Shown here: positions 15,136 through 23,455 of the stretch, one piece after another | How positions within the stretch are numbered: the stretch's first letter is position 1 | Layout of the letters: every line of letters begins with the position of its first letter | Source: a virus | Length of the DNA: 30,864 nucleotides | Virus record (IMG/VR): IMGVR_UViG_3300023179_000008 | Span: 1 to 30,864 of that record | Direction: 5' to 3' (one strand) | The notes under the pieces: model-generated | Database searches by the model: none | What the model was told of the DNA's origin: nothing | The model's input: the letters and a program-made list of their open reading frames with translations, nothing else | Made by a program: the position numbers and the translations under genes

Positions 15136-17127
15136 ATGGAGAAAAATGAATTCATTGTCAAACTAAGAATAAATGACGATGGTAATGCTGAAATCATTGA
15201 TAAAGTAAAAGAACAATTAGATGATGTAAATGAAAAAACGGCTAATCTTGAGAAGACATCTAAAAAAAGTGATTCAGCATTCAAAAAATTAGCAGATGGT
15301 ATAAAGTCAATAGGAAAAACAACTGGTGTTATCGCTTTAGTTGCTGCTGCATTTAATACAATTAAAAGCGTAATAAGTTCCACACAAGAAGCAACTGATT
15401 TTTTTTCTGCTGCATTTGGTACGTTTACTGATATTATTAAAGACGCATTTAATTTTATATTAGATAACGCTGGAAAAATTATTGATTATTTTAAGGGAAT
15501 TTTTGAAAATCCAGTACAATCGTTAAAAGATTTTGGTAATGCTATTAAAGAAAATCTTATAGAACGATTTAATTCTTTTTTAGATACTCTTGGTTATTTA
15601 GCAGAAGGTGTTAAAAATTTATTTACAGGAGAATTTTCCGCTGCCTTAGATTCATTTGGGAAAGCTGGAAAAGAATCTATCGATATACTTACAGGTGTTA
15701 ACAATACCGTAGATAATGTAACTGAAGCCGTTATACAAGGCGCACAGTCATTTTCCGATTATGTATCAGAAATATATAAGTCAAATGTTCAATTAGTTAA
15801 TTTACAAAATAATGCAAAACTTACCGCTGCATTATCTGCAAAATTATCCGCTCAATATGAAAGAGAAGCTGAGATACAAAGACAGTTGCGCGATGATACT
15901 TCAGAAAGTATTACAAAACGAATTGAAGCAAATGCCAAATTGAGTACAATTATAGATAAACAAGAAGAAATTGAATTGAAGGGAGCTAAAGCGCAATTAG
16001 CGGCAGCACAAGCTACATTATCGCATAGTAAAACAATAGAAAATCAGGTAGCCGTAACAGAAGCATTAACCGCAGTTGAAGAAGTAAAAGCAAAAGCAAC
16101 TTCCCAACGATCCGAACAATTAATAAATCAAATTGCATTAAACAAAGAACTTAATGAGCTTATAAAGACAGAAGCTCAAAGTAAAACAGATTTAGCCATC
16201 ACATCAGCAAAATTTGCTGCTGATTCAAATAAAAATGAAATTGACAGATTAAAAGCACAGAGAGATGTCTTAGAACAAGAAAAATCTATACAACTCGAAA
16301 GATTACAAAATCAAATTGATTCATATAAGGAGGGAACACAAGATAGGTTAAATGCAGAAATTGCATATGCCCAAAAAAAACAAGAACTGGAACAATCATT
16401 ACAAAATAATGCTATTGCTATTTCTGACGCGGAAACTTTAAGAAATAATGAAATAAATATTTTACGTGCTCAAAATGATTTATCTGGATTTGAAGAAAGA
16501 CGTGCTTTATTAGAATTGGAATATTCTGAGAAAATAAGGTTAGCTTATAATGATAAAGATAAAATAATTGAAATTGAAAAAGAAAAAGCTGAAAAAATTC
16601 GTCAGCTCAATCTTGAATTAAATATGAAGCGTTTGCAAATGGCAAGTGATGTCATTGGTGCTATCGCAGGACTCGATGAAGCATTTAGCAAGAACAACAA
16701 GAAAGGCGCACGTGCCGCATTCAATCGTAACAAAGCCTATGGTATCGCACAGGCTGGTATTCAAACAGGACTTGCTGTTACGGCTGCATTAACTGCCGGG
16801 GGTAATGCTTTGAAAATAGCAGGTGGTGTGCAATTCATTGAAGCTGGTATTGCGGCAGCTACGGGTATTGCGCAAATAGCGAAAATTGCATCAACAAAAT
16901 TCAATGAAAACGGTGGCGATGGCGGTGGCGGTGGAAGTACATCAGTGCCAAGTGTAGGCGGTGGAGGTGGAGGAAGTCAACCGAGCGTTCCTGCATTCAA
17001 TGCTTTGAATTTAGGGTTCCTACAAAACAGACCTGACCAAACACCAAAGGCGTATGTACTTGCGCAAGACGTTAGTACTGCAGTTGAAGCACGCGATAAG
17101 GTTAGAGATTTAGCACGAATAAACTAA
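15136..17127 (+). CDS. Tape measure protein
   Basis: A 663-residue protein that sets tail length and helps DNA ejection. It shows an N-terminal domain (EFIVKLRINDDGNAEII), hydrophobic helices (TTGVIALVAAAFNTIKSVIS, about 57-76), a long charged coiled coil (about 210-520, rich in Glu, Lys and Gln), a second hydrophobic region (GIAQAGIQTGLAVTAALTAG, about 537-556) and Gly-rich linkers near the C-terminus (DGGGGGSTS, GGGGGGSQ). At about 0.15 nm per residue the tail would be about 100 nm. Bases change from about a quarter to nearly half GC around 16630, inside the gene, so its N-terminal three quarters look recently acquired. Confidence 0.9.
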   Translation: MEKNEFIVKLRINDDGNAEIIDKVKEQLDDVNEKTANLEKTSKKSDSAFKKLADGIKSIGKTTGVIALVAAAFNTIKSVISSTQEATDFFSAAFGTFTDIIKDAFNFILDNAGKIIDYFKGIFENPVQSLKDFGNAIKENLIERFNSFLDTLGYLAEGVKNLFTGEFSAALDSFGKAGKESIDILTGVNNTVDNVTEAVIQGAQSFSDYVSEIYKSNVQLVNLQNNAKLTAALSAKLSAQYEREAEIQRQLRDDTSESITKRIEANAKLSTIIDKQEEIELKGAKAQLAAAQATLSHSKTIENQVAVTEALTAVEEVKAKATSQRSEQLINQIALNKELNELIKTEAQSKTDLAITSAKFAADSNKNEIDRLKAQRDVLEQEKSIQLERLQNQIDSYKEGTQDRLNAEIAYAQKKQELEQSLQNNAIAISDAETLRNNEINILRAQNDLSGFEERRALLELEYSEKIRLAYNDKDKIIEIEKEKAEKIRQLNLELNMKRLQMASDVIGAIAGLDEAFSKNNKKGARAAFNRNKAYGIAQAGIQTGLAVTAALTAGGNALKIAGGVQFIEAGIAAATGIAQIAKIASTKFNENGGDGGGGGSTSVPSVGGGGGGSQPSVPAFNALNLGFLQNRPDQTPKAYVLAQDVSTAVEARDKVRDLARIN

Positions 17128-17134
17128 TAAAAAC

Positions 17135-17722
17135 ATGGATAAAAAAAGAATCGTTAAATGTGTCATTGACGAAAATGGCAAGTTAGGACTTACTGCGATG
17201 GGGCTTGTTGATATGCCTGCCATCGAAGAGAATTGGGTTGCGTTATCGAGCACCAAAATAAAGTTAGCAAGTGTTGACAACGAGCGCAGGATGTTATACG
17301 GTGCGGCTTTGATTCCCGAAAAGTTGATACTTCGCATTGATAAAAACAACGAGGAATACTACATGACTTTTGACAAAGCAACCATTGAGACGCTCGCGCA
17401 TGATTTCTACAAAAAGAACTTACACCACACAACTAATTTACAACACGCCTACCCAGTAACGGGCGTGACCATAGTTGAATCATGGCTTAAAGAAGGTGAT
17501 TCAGACAAAAGTATTGCGCTCGGATTGAGTGATTTGCCCAATGGTACATGGTTCATCGGTGCAAAGGTTGACGATGACAACGTATGGAATGAAGTGAAGT
17601 CAGGTAATATAAGAGGTTTCAGCATCGAGGGAATGTTCGTTGAGGAAGCCGTTGAAATGAAAGTGCAGAGTGTTGAATCTTCGTTATTAAAAGAGATTGA
17701 ACGGGTGCTTTCAATGGTATAA
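17135..17722 (+). CDS. XkdF-family prohead serine protease
   Basis: A 195-residue capsid maturation protease of the XkdF (S78-like) family, which trims scaffold and capsid proteins. Supporting segments are MLYGAALIPEKLILR (53-67), YYMTFDKATIETLAHDFYK, LQHAYPVTGVTIVESW with His104, GTWFIGAKVDDDNVWNEVKS, and GFSIEGMF with the presumed catalytic Ser163. The length is complete for the family. It starts seven bases after the tape measure gene and is followed by a strong terminator, so it closes the tail transcription unit although its product acts in the head. Confidence 0.9.
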   Translation: MDKKRIVKCVIDENGKLGLTAMGLVDMPAIEENWVALSSTKIKLASVDNERRMLYGAALIPEKLILRIDKNNEEYYMTFDKATIETLAHDFYKKNLHHTTNLQHAYPVTGVTIVESWLKEGDSDKSIALGLSDLPNGTWFIGAKVDDDNVWNEVKSGNIRGFSIEGMFVEEAVEMKVQSVESSLLKEIERVLSMV

Positions 17723-17772
17723 ATTTGCCACTCATTGTTTGTTGTTTTAGTTATTGCATTTAGGTTAACAAG

Positions 17773-17805
17773 AATAGCGGGGCAACGGCTCCGCTATTTT
17801 TTTTT
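17773..17805 (+). terminator. Rho-independent terminator after the protease gene
   Basis: AATAGCGG pairs with CCGCTATT (8 bp), extended by GGC/GCT with one G-T pair around an AACG loop, then nine T. A strong intrinsic terminator. The scaffold and capsid genes downstream would therefore need readthrough or their own promoter; 17806-17858 shows only a weak -7-like TAAAATTG. Confidence 0.88.
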
Positions 17806-17858
17806 CTACTTGTCGGGGGTAAAATTGAGATTCTTCCGTTATAGGAAAAAATACTATA

Positions 17859-18458
17859 ATGAATCTTAAAGAACAAATTCTTGGTATATTCCACAAATTC
17901 GGAATTGATCCAAAAGAGCACGGTGTAAAATTCGACACCGAAGTAAAGCTCGAAGCCGAAGCACGTCTTGCGGATGGCAATATGATTTACACAACTGCTA
18001 ACGATTTCGGTGTTGGTAGTGACTGCTACATGAAAGATGCAGATGGAAACTCTTTCCCAGTTGGTGCTGGCGAATACCCACTTGAAGACGGCAAAGTTCT
18101 CATCGTTGGTGAGGACGGCAAGATTGCTGAAGTAAAAGAGGTTGAGGTTGAAACCGAAATGAGTACTGCAGATTTCATGGCAACTATCAAATCATTGTCT
18201 GAAAAAATCAGCGTGCTGACCAACGAGCTTTCTGCAAAGAGCGGTGAGGTTGCTTCAGTAAAAGAGGAACTTGCAAAGGCAAAGAACGAAGCCGTTGTAA
18301 GTGCTACCGAACTTGCTGCATTGAAGAGCGCACCTGCGACTACTTCAGTAAAAGAAAGAAAGAGCGTATTTAGTGCGGCTCCTGCTCCTGCAAAAAAATG
18401 GGAGCAAATGTCTTATCAGGAGCGTGTACTTGCTGAAATTCAAAAAATACAAAAATAA
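17859..18458 (+). CDS. Probable capsid scaffolding protein
   Basis: A 199-residue acidic protein between the protease and the major capsid protein, the usual place for a scaffold. Residues about 33-90 form a beta region (ARLADGNMIYTTAND, GEYPLEDGKVLIVGEDG). Residues about 105-150 are a coiled coil (TIKSLSEKISVLTNELSAKS, VKEELAKAKNE), followed by an Ala/Pro-rich linker and a basic amphipathic C-terminus (QERVLAEIQKIQK), as expected for capsid binding by scaffolds. Preceded by a 53-base gap after the terminator. Confidence 0.75.
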   Translation: MNLKEQILGIFHKFGIDPKEHGVKFDTEVKLEAEARLADGNMIYTTANDFGVGSDCYMKDADGNSFPVGAGEYPLEDGKVLIVGEDGKIAEVKEVEVETEMSTADFMATIKSLSEKISVLTNELSAKSGEVASVKEELAKAKNEAVVSATELAALKSAPATTSVKERKSVFSAAPAPAKKWEQMSYQERVLAEIQKIQK

Positions 18459-18475
18459 TTTAATAAAAAAAGAAA

Positions 18476-19384
18476 ATGGCTACAACTACTAACTTAACCA
18501 CAACATACGCTGGTAAAGTTGCAGGCGGTTACATTCGTGCTGCCCTGCTTTCAAATGAATCATTAAAGGGCGTTACTGTCCTTGAAAACGTGGACTACAA
18601 AGCTGTTGTTCGCAGATTAACTGACTCTATCACATTTGCTGATGCAACTTGTGATTTCACTCCTTCAGGTACTGTTACTTTGAATGAGAAAATTCTTGAG
18701 CTGAAGAAGTTCCAAATTCACCGCGAAATATGCAAAGGTGATTTGAATACTTCAAACTTGCTTTACGATTGGGATGCAAAAGAAACTCAAGATGGTGTTC
18801 TTCCTGTATCATTGACTGATGCACTTATCGCAAACATCTTGGGCGGTGCTGCCGCTGCAAATGAAACAATGATTTGGCAAGGTCTTGGAACTGCAAACAC
18901 TTACAAAGGTTTTTGCGAATTGATTCAAGATGCTGGTGACGATCAGAATGCTGGTTCAGGTGCTTTGACTTCTGCTACTATTGTCGGAGCTGTTGAGGAT
19001 CTCGTTGACGCTTGCCCAGACGCTGTAAAAGGTTCAACTGAAAAGCCTATCATTTACATGTCATTGAACGCATGGGAAGCCTACATGATTGCTTCTGCTG
19101 CTGCAGGAAATGGATGGTACACTTACGGAGGTCCTGAAATGCCAAAGCAATACTTGGGTTATCAGATTTTTGTTTGTCCCGGTCTTTACGCAAACCACAT
19201 GTTGATGACACAAAAGAGCAATTTGTACTTTGGAACAAATCTTTTGAATCAGTGGAATGAGGTGAAAGTTTTGGACATGAGCGAGCTTGACGGTTCAGAC
19301 AATGTACGTTTCAAGTGTAACTTCTTTGCCGGTGCGCAAATTGGTTTCACAAGTGAAATCGCTACTTGGGGAACTAACTTCTAA
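18476..19384 (+). CDS. Major capsid protein
   Basis: A 302-residue shell protein, probably of the HK97 fold. The N-terminal part (YAGKVAGGYIRAALLSNESL) is followed by an E-loop-like segment, the spine helix region with LTDALIANILGGAA, and C-terminal strands (LYFGTNLLNQWNEVKVLDMS, FAGAQIGFTSEIATWG). It follows the scaffold by 17 bases, has the A-rich leader AAAAAAAGAAA before the ATG, and is followed by a hairpin, both typical of a very highly expressed gene. Codon use is regular and less AT-rich than the upstream part of the tape measure gene. Confidence 0.87.
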   Translation: MATTTNLTTTYAGKVAGGYIRAALLSNESLKGVTVLENVDYKAVVRRLTDSITFADATCDFTPSGTVTLNEKILELKKFQIHREICKGDLNTSNLLYDWDAKETQDGVLPVSLTDALIANILGGAAAANETMIWQGLGTANTYKGFCELIQDAGDDQNAGSGALTSATIVGAVEDLVDACPDAVKGSTEKPIIYMSLNAWEAYMIASAAAGNGWYTYGGPEMPKQYLGYQIFVCPGLYANHMLMTQKSNLYFGTNLLNQWNEVKVLDMSELDGSDNVRFKCNFFAGAQIGFTSEIATWGTNF

Positions 19385-19403
19385 TCATTAACAAATAATC
19401 AAT

Positions 19404-19423
19404 GGGCGGTGTAATAGCCGCCC
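19404..19423 (+). terminator. Hairpin after the capsid gene (attenuator-like)
   Basis: GGGCGG pairs with CCGCCC around an 8-base loop, 20 bases after the capsid stop. No T run follows (TTAATAAAA), so it probably protects or attenuates the transcript instead of stopping it fully. Confidence 0.55.
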
Positions 19424-19439
19424 TTAATAAAATAAAAAC

Positions 19440-19970
19440 ATGAGTTGCGCATTAACCACAGGATTCACACTCGGATGTAACGATAGCATCGGAGGTGTAA
19501 AAAAAATATATATCGGTTCTTTTGATCAGTTGACTTATACAATAGGTGGAACTCCTGCCGAAGTAACAGCTGGAACAGGAACGGTTTTTACTTATGAGCC
19601 GTTAAAAAATACAGGTTCTGCGACTTTCAATCCTACCGTTTCGCTTGAAAATGGCACGGTGTTCTATACTCACAGCGTTTCATTGAGCTTAAAAAACATC
19701 AATGCTAATAAGCGTGAGGAAATGGAAGCACTTGCAAAAGCTCGTGTTGGTTTGTTCGTAGAATTAAACAGCGGTGAAATCATCGCTTTCGGTACAACCA
19801 ATGGGATGTACATGACCGCAGGAACTTTCCAGACCGGAGCTGCATTCGGTGACTTGCAAGGTTATCAGTTGACATTTACAAGTGACGAACCAACTCAGCC
19901 ATACACGTTAAATGACGCTACTATGACTGCCGCTGGTTACACCGTAAGTTCAACAACTGAAGCTCAATAA
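19440..19970 (+). CDS. Putative major tail tube protein
   Basis: A 176-residue beta-rich protein. The N-terminus has paired Cys (MSCALTTGFTLGCNDSIGG). The C-terminal half carries strands and a loop (ALAKARVGLFVELNSGEIIA, AFGDLQGYQLTFTSDEP) like a tail tube fold. Flanked by a hairpin before it and a perfect terminator after it, it forms its own short transcript segment, as would be expected for an abundant virion protein. A decoration protein of the head is the alternative. The tube role is inferred from fold-like features and expression context. Confidence 0.6.
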   Translation: MSCALTTGFTLGCNDSIGGVKKIYIGSFDQLTYTIGGTPAEVTAGTGTVFTYEPLKNTGSATFNPTVSLENGTVFYTHSVSLSLKNINANKREEMEALAKARVGLFVELNSGEIIAFGTTNGMYMTAGTFQTGAAFGDLQGYQLTFTSDEPTQPYTLNDATMTAAGYTVSSTTEAQ

Positions 19971-19993
19971 TAAATTGATATAAATATTAAACG

Positions 19994-20018
19994 GGTGGGC
20001 TCGCTGCCCACCTTTTTT
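19994..20018 (+). terminator. Rho-independent terminator after the tube gene
   Basis: GGTGGGC pairs perfectly with GCCCACC around TCGCT and is followed by six T. The next gene begins only eight bases later, so portal-region expression must come from readthrough. Confidence 0.9.
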
Positions 20019-20025
20019 ATACACA

Positions 20026-20415
20026 ATGGTTTATCTAAATACAAATACAGCAGGGCAAACATTACGGCTTTCACTCGATGAAGCACGGCAATACTATTTA
20101 ACTGCATTCACCGATTATTTGCTTTTGATTTATCATGAAGAAAACTCAAACGTGGGTAATTCAATCGCGCAAGTGCCGCCTATTGTTGTGGAAAACCAAC
20201 GCTATACAGAACTTACGGTAACGACTATCGGACTAACTTTACCCGGGCGTTATCGGTATGACGTATATGGTCAAAATTCAAACAGCAACACAGACCCAAA
20301 TGATGCAAGCGTTGTTGGTATATGTGAGCGTGGTTATTTGTATTTGAATGATTCAGGCGTTTATTTCGATGTGCCTACAATAACAATTCAAGACGATATA
20401 ATTTACAATGGATAA
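20026..20415 (+). CDS. Hypothetical structural protein upstream of portal
   Basis: A 129-residue beta-rich protein (LRLSLDEARQYYLTAFTDYL, TLPGRYRYDVYGQNSNSN, RGYLYLNDSGVYFDVPTI). It resembles a conserved small protein beside the portal or tail genes in Bacteroidota phages. The start is eight bases after the terminator and it overlaps the portal gene by eight bases. Function unknown; a virion component is likely. Confidence 0.68.
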   Translation: MVYLNTNTAGQTLRLSLDEARQYYLTAFTDYLLLIYHEENSNVGNSIAQVPPIVVENQRYTELTVTTIGLTLPGRYRYDVYGQNSNSNTDPNDASVVGICERGYLYLNDSGVYFDVPTITIQDDIIYNG

Positions 20416-22222
20416 CAATATAGTCAATGTAAAGTTGCAAGAATATACTCCAGTAAGTTCGGTTGAGCGTGTTGATCGTGGCGGCTGGGTATCTTTTGGG
20501 GTAAATAATTTGTTCCCACAATACTTGCGTGAGCTTTCAGAGAGCAGTCCAGTTCATGGTTCGTTGTGCATTTCAATCGGTGACATGATTGCAGGCAAAG
20601 GAATCACATCGAATACAGGGCAGGAGCGTGTTGATGCGCTCGATGTTTACGGTCAATACTATGCTGCGTCTCATGACTTCAAAAAATACGGTGGATATTT
20701 CGTTGAGGTGATTTATTCAAACGACCGCAAGACCATTGCAAAGTTGAAGCACTTACCATTTGAGGAATGTCGCATTGCGGTTGAGGGTGAAGATGAAGAG
20801 GTTATCGGAATTTATCACAGCGAAGACTGGGCGAATACACGCAAGAAAAAAAACAGACCGACATTCATTCCAAAGTTCAATCCGAGCATGGCAGTACAAG
20901 AGCCGTCGCAAGTGCTTTGGAAGTTTGCATATACAAGCGGACAGATTTATCCGAATCCTGACTATTGGAGTGCGGTAAATTACATTGAATTAGAGCGTCA
21001 GATAGGAATGTACCACGTGAATAACATCATGAATGGTTTATTTCCTTCATTCATTATTTCGTTCTTCAACGGGCAAATTCCACCCGATCAGCAGTGGGAT
21101 ATGAAACGTGACTGGGAGAAGTTACTCACGGGCGCACGCAATGCAGGAAAGTTTTTGATGACTTTCAACGAGCGCGATACTCCAAAGCCCGACATCACTT
21201 CATTCCCACTTTCAGATGCTGATAAACAATATCAATTTTTGAGTGAGGAATCGACAAGCAAAGTCATGGTCGCTCACCGAATTACTACACCTTTGATTTT
21301 CGGTATTAGAACGCAGTCGGGTTTTGGTTCAAACAAAGACGAAATGGCTGTTGGTTTAGAGATATTCACGAACCAAGTTATCGAGCCAGCGCAACGGTTA
21401 ATCATTAAAGGTTTCACCGAGATTCTATCGTTTGAAATTCCAAATATTCAGTTGACTGTTATTCCTAACACACCGCTGTCGTTCTCGGTTGCTACCGAAC
21501 CAGCTCCTGCACCTGCGCCTGTGGTACAATCACTTGAAAAAAAAAAGAGTTGTTGCCACGAATTGAGTGAGTGCCACGAATTAAGTGAGCAGGAAAATTC
21601 AACTGTTGCAGATGAACTTATTGCGCTCGGTGAGGATCCACATGAGGATTGGATTTTGATAGATTCTTACGAGGTTGACTACGATACCGACGATGCTGAA
21701 AACAAAGAGCTCGAAGTTATCGCAGCGCACGAATTAGCAAGCACGGGCAGAGCAACACCAAATCTTAAAAGTGGACAAGACGCTTTGATTGATGGCAACT
21801 ACTTCATTACTCGTTACGTGTATGCAGGTGAATTTAGGCATGATAACATGAGGGAATTTTGCCGCAAGATGCTACGTGCGAATAAGCTATATCGCAAAGA
21901 GGATATTGTTGCTATGGAAGGCAAAGCGGTCAATCCGGGTTGGGGTCCTAATGGTACAAACAATTACGATATATGGTTCTACAAGGGCGGTGGCAACTGC
22001 AAACATTGGTGGCAGAAGACCGTGTGGGTTAATAGCAAGGGCGCAAAGATTAACCCCGAAAGTGAAGATGCTCGCAGGATTGCGGTGGCAAAAGCTGAAC
22101 GCATGGGTTACAAGGTAAGGAATGAAGCACTTGTTGCAAAGCTACCTGAAGACATGGATTATCGCGGATTCTTACCAACGAATCCAGTGTGGGGCAGAAA
22201 TGGAAGTGCATATAAAAAATAA
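20408..22222 (+). CDS. Portal protein with C-terminal extension
   Basis: A 604-residue protein. Residues 1-370 form the portal (VNNLFPQYLRELSESSPVHG, KYGGYFVEVIYSNDRKTIAK, LKHLPFEECRIAV, HRITTPLIFGI), the 12-subunit ring through which DNA enters the head and to which the tail attaches. A Pro/Ala linker and a duplicated Cys-His stretch (CHELSECHELSE) lead to a C-terminal domain (about 460-604) with FRHDNMREFCRKML, YRKEDIVAM, NPGWGPNG and YKGGGNCKHWW. This domain is like one seen attached to head proteins of other phages and may be ejected or capsid-internal. Portal identity is firm; the function of the extension is not known. Confidence 0.85.
   Translation: MDNNIVNVKLQEYTPVSSVERVDRGGWVSFGVNNLFPQYLRELSESSPVHGSLCISIGDMIAGKGITSNTGQERVDALDVYGQYYAASHDFKKYGGYFVEVIYSNDRKTIAKLKHLPFEECRIAVEGEDEEVIGIYHSEDWANTRKKKNRPTFIPKFNPSMAVQEPSQVLWKFAYTSGQIYPNPDYWSAVNYIELERQIGMYHVNNIMNGLFPSFIISFFNGQIPPDQQWDMKRDWEKLLTGARNAGKFLMTFNERDTPKPDITSFPLSDADKQYQFLSEESTSKVMVAHRITTPLIFGIRTQSGFGSNKDEMAVGLEIFTNQVIEPAQRLIIKGFTEILSFEIPNIQLTVIPNTPLSFSVATEPAPAPAPVVQSLEKKKSCCHELSECHELSEQENSTVADELIALGEDPHEDWILIDSYEVDYDTDDAENKELEVIAAHELASTGRATPNLKSGQDALIDGNYFITRYVYAGEFRHDNMREFCRKMLRANKLYRKEDIVAMEGKAVNPGWGPNGTNNYDIWFYKGGGNCKHWWQKTVWVNSKGAKINPESEDARRIAVAKAERMGYKVRNEALVAKLPEDMDYRGFLPTNPVWGRNGSAYKK
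21553..21588 (+). repeat. 18-base tandem duplication in the portal gene
   Basis: Two copies of TGCCACGAATT(G/A)AGTGAG in direct tandem, differing by one base. They encode CHELSE twice, in frame, in the linker between the portal body and the C-terminal domain. Confidence 0.9.
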
Positions 22223-22228
22223 AACACA

Positions 22229-22798
22229 ATGGCAGAAGTATTATTCATATCAGAAAACTACATAAAAAAATACACTCAGGTTAACGGTGCGGTTGACCCA
22301 AATCTTTTATACCCTGCGGTATATTTGAGTCAAGACAAATACCTTTCGCCCTACTTGGGTGATTCATTATTTGACTACTTAAAAAACGAAATCGCTAACA
22401 ATACATTGAGCGGTAACTACCAAACTTTGGTGGATGATTATTGCCGTAAAGTTGTTTTGTGGTGGACTATGGTTGAAGCCATTCCATCGCTTACATACAA
22501 GCTCGATAACGGCACTTTGGTACAGCGTACAAGCGAAGATGCTTCACCTATTTCTGACTCGGTCATGAAGGATGCTATTGAGCGTGCGAAATCAAATGCA
22601 GAATATTATACTGGCGTGTTGGTGGATTATTTGTGTGCGAATAGTTCGCTATTTCCTGAATACTCAAATAACGTCTGGCCGCAACGCTCACCGATAGGCG
22701 TAAAAAAGAGCAGTTCAAACTATCTTTTTTCAAGCGGAAACACTGCAATGAATACACGTGGACCAGTGTTTAGTAACTTATTGAGTAAGCTCCCATGA
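22229..22798 (+). CDS. Head-tail connector protein
   Basis: A 189-residue mostly helical protein (FISENYIKKYTQVNGAVDPN, AVYLSQDKYLSPYLGDSLFD, RKVVLWWTMVEAIPSLTYKL). It resembles the DUF6712-type connector placed after the portal in Bacteroidota phages, which forms the adaptor ring between portal and tail. It begins six bases after the portal stop and overlaps the following small gene with ATGA. Identification rests on position, helical content and the Y.SQ..Y..P.LGD pattern. Confidence 0.75.
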   Translation: MAEVLFISENYIKKYTQVNGAVDPNLLYPAVYLSQDKYLSPYLGDSLFDYLKNEIANNTLSGNYQTLVDDYCRKVVLWWTMVEAIPSLTYKLDNGTLVQRTSEDASPISDSVMKDAIERAKSNAEYYTGVLVDYLCANSSLFPEYSNNVWPQRSPIGVKKSSSNYLFSSGNTAMNTRGPVFSNLLSKLP

Positions 22799-22911
22799 CC
22801 AAAGAGGAACTGAAAGCACAAATAAAAAAAGAAACTGAAGCCTTGCGCAAGTACGAACGTGAGATGCTACTTAAATTGAAGAAAAATGAATCTAAATCTA
22901 AACCCGTTTGA
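22795..22911 (+). CDS. Very small coiled-coil protein (38 residues)
   Basis: Lys/Glu-rich helix (MTKEELKAQIKKETEALRKY). ATGA overlap with the connector gene and a 26-base overlap with the next gene support translation. No family; possibly a lysis regulator or a connector partner. Confidence 0.45.
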   Translation: MTKEELKAQIKKETEALRKYEREMLLKLKKNESKSKPV

Positions 22912-23119
22912 CGTTGATTTCGCTGAGCCTGCAATGACTTTCGTTAAGTCATGCACTTTGCTTATAGCTGGCACTGCCTTGGAAGGTGTTGAGCCTGTGC
23001 ATTTGCCGCCTATTGTGATTGAATGTGCGAAAGTGCTTGCGTACTTGGGTGCATCAGTTGCTTTTTTTAAGTTTATTTTGGTTCTTATTATGGGCAAAAA
23101 TGTCACAAATGAGAAATGA
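22886..23119 (+). CDS. Small membrane protein, holin candidate
   Basis: A 77-residue protein with two hydrophobic segments: a weaker one near 18-33 (TFVKSCTLLIAGTAL) and a strong helix near 45-69 (IECAKVLAYLGASVAFFKFILVLI is split by one Lys). It sits in a run of three small membrane proteins that leads into the endolysin, so a holin that opens the inner membrane is the natural reading. No holin family signature can be named. Confidence 0.55.
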   Translation: MNLNLNPFDVDFAEPAMTFVKSCTLLIAGTALEGVEPVHLPPIVIECAKVLAYLGASVAFFKFILVLIMGKNVTNEK

Positions 23120-23315
23120 TATGCTAATAATCGCGGTTGTGGTGTGTGTATTTTTTGCATTTGTCATTTACTATGACCACAAACTCGTCAAGCAATCATT
23201 TGAAGCAACGAAATCGAGAATAAATAAAATATACGATGGGGCGAAAGCCTTCTTATTCGTTCACTTTTTAGATAACACGCTCAATGATCATGAAGACATT
23301 GACGAAATAAATTAA
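23100..23315 (+). CDS. Small N-terminally anchored protein (spanin/holin candidate)
   Basis: About 71 residues: an N-terminal membrane helix (MLIIAVVVCVFFAFVIYY) followed by a charged helical tail (KLVKQSFEATKSRINKIYD) and an acidic end (DHEDIDEIN). This layout is that of an i-spanin or a regulator of lysis. Start codons at 23100, 23109 and 23121 are all possible; I use the first, which overlaps the previous gene. A longer frame back to 23019 exists but lies within the preceding gene. Confidence 0.5.
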   Translation: MSQMRNDMLIIAVVVCVFFAFVIYYDHKLVKQSFEATKSRINKIYDGAKAFLFVHFLDNTLNDHEDIDEIN

Positions 23316-23317
23316 AT

Positions 23318-23455
23318 ATGGAAGATTTAACAAATCCCGGAAGCGCAGATTTGGTGCGCGAACTTTTACTCATTGTCATTGGCTTAATTGTCCGAGCCAT
23401 TGAAAAAAGAAAGTTGAAGAAATCTTTGCAGAATGCCGACTCGGTCGCTGAGTGA
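23318..23455 (+). CDS. Small single-span membrane protein (45 residues)
   Basis: Begins MEDLTNPGSADLVREL, then a hydrophobic helix (LLLIVIGLIVRAI) and a basic tail (EKRKLKKSLQN). It starts two bases after the previous stop with an A-rich leader and overlaps the endolysin start by 23 bases. Likely part of the lysis set, either as a holin or an antiholin. Confidence 0.55.
   Translation: MEDLTNPGSADLVRELLLIVIGLIVRAIEKRKLKKSLQNADSVAE

Noticed and set aside
15108-15383. Minus-strand frames over the tape measure and fibre genes
   Set aside because: They lie wholly within strongly supported plus-strand genes, have low-complexity translations and lack start signals.
17806-17858. Promoter for the scaffold/capsid genes (TAAAATTG)
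   Set aside because: One mismatch in the -7 box and no -33 element; it may still be read by the phage sigma-like factor, but the sequence alone does not support it.
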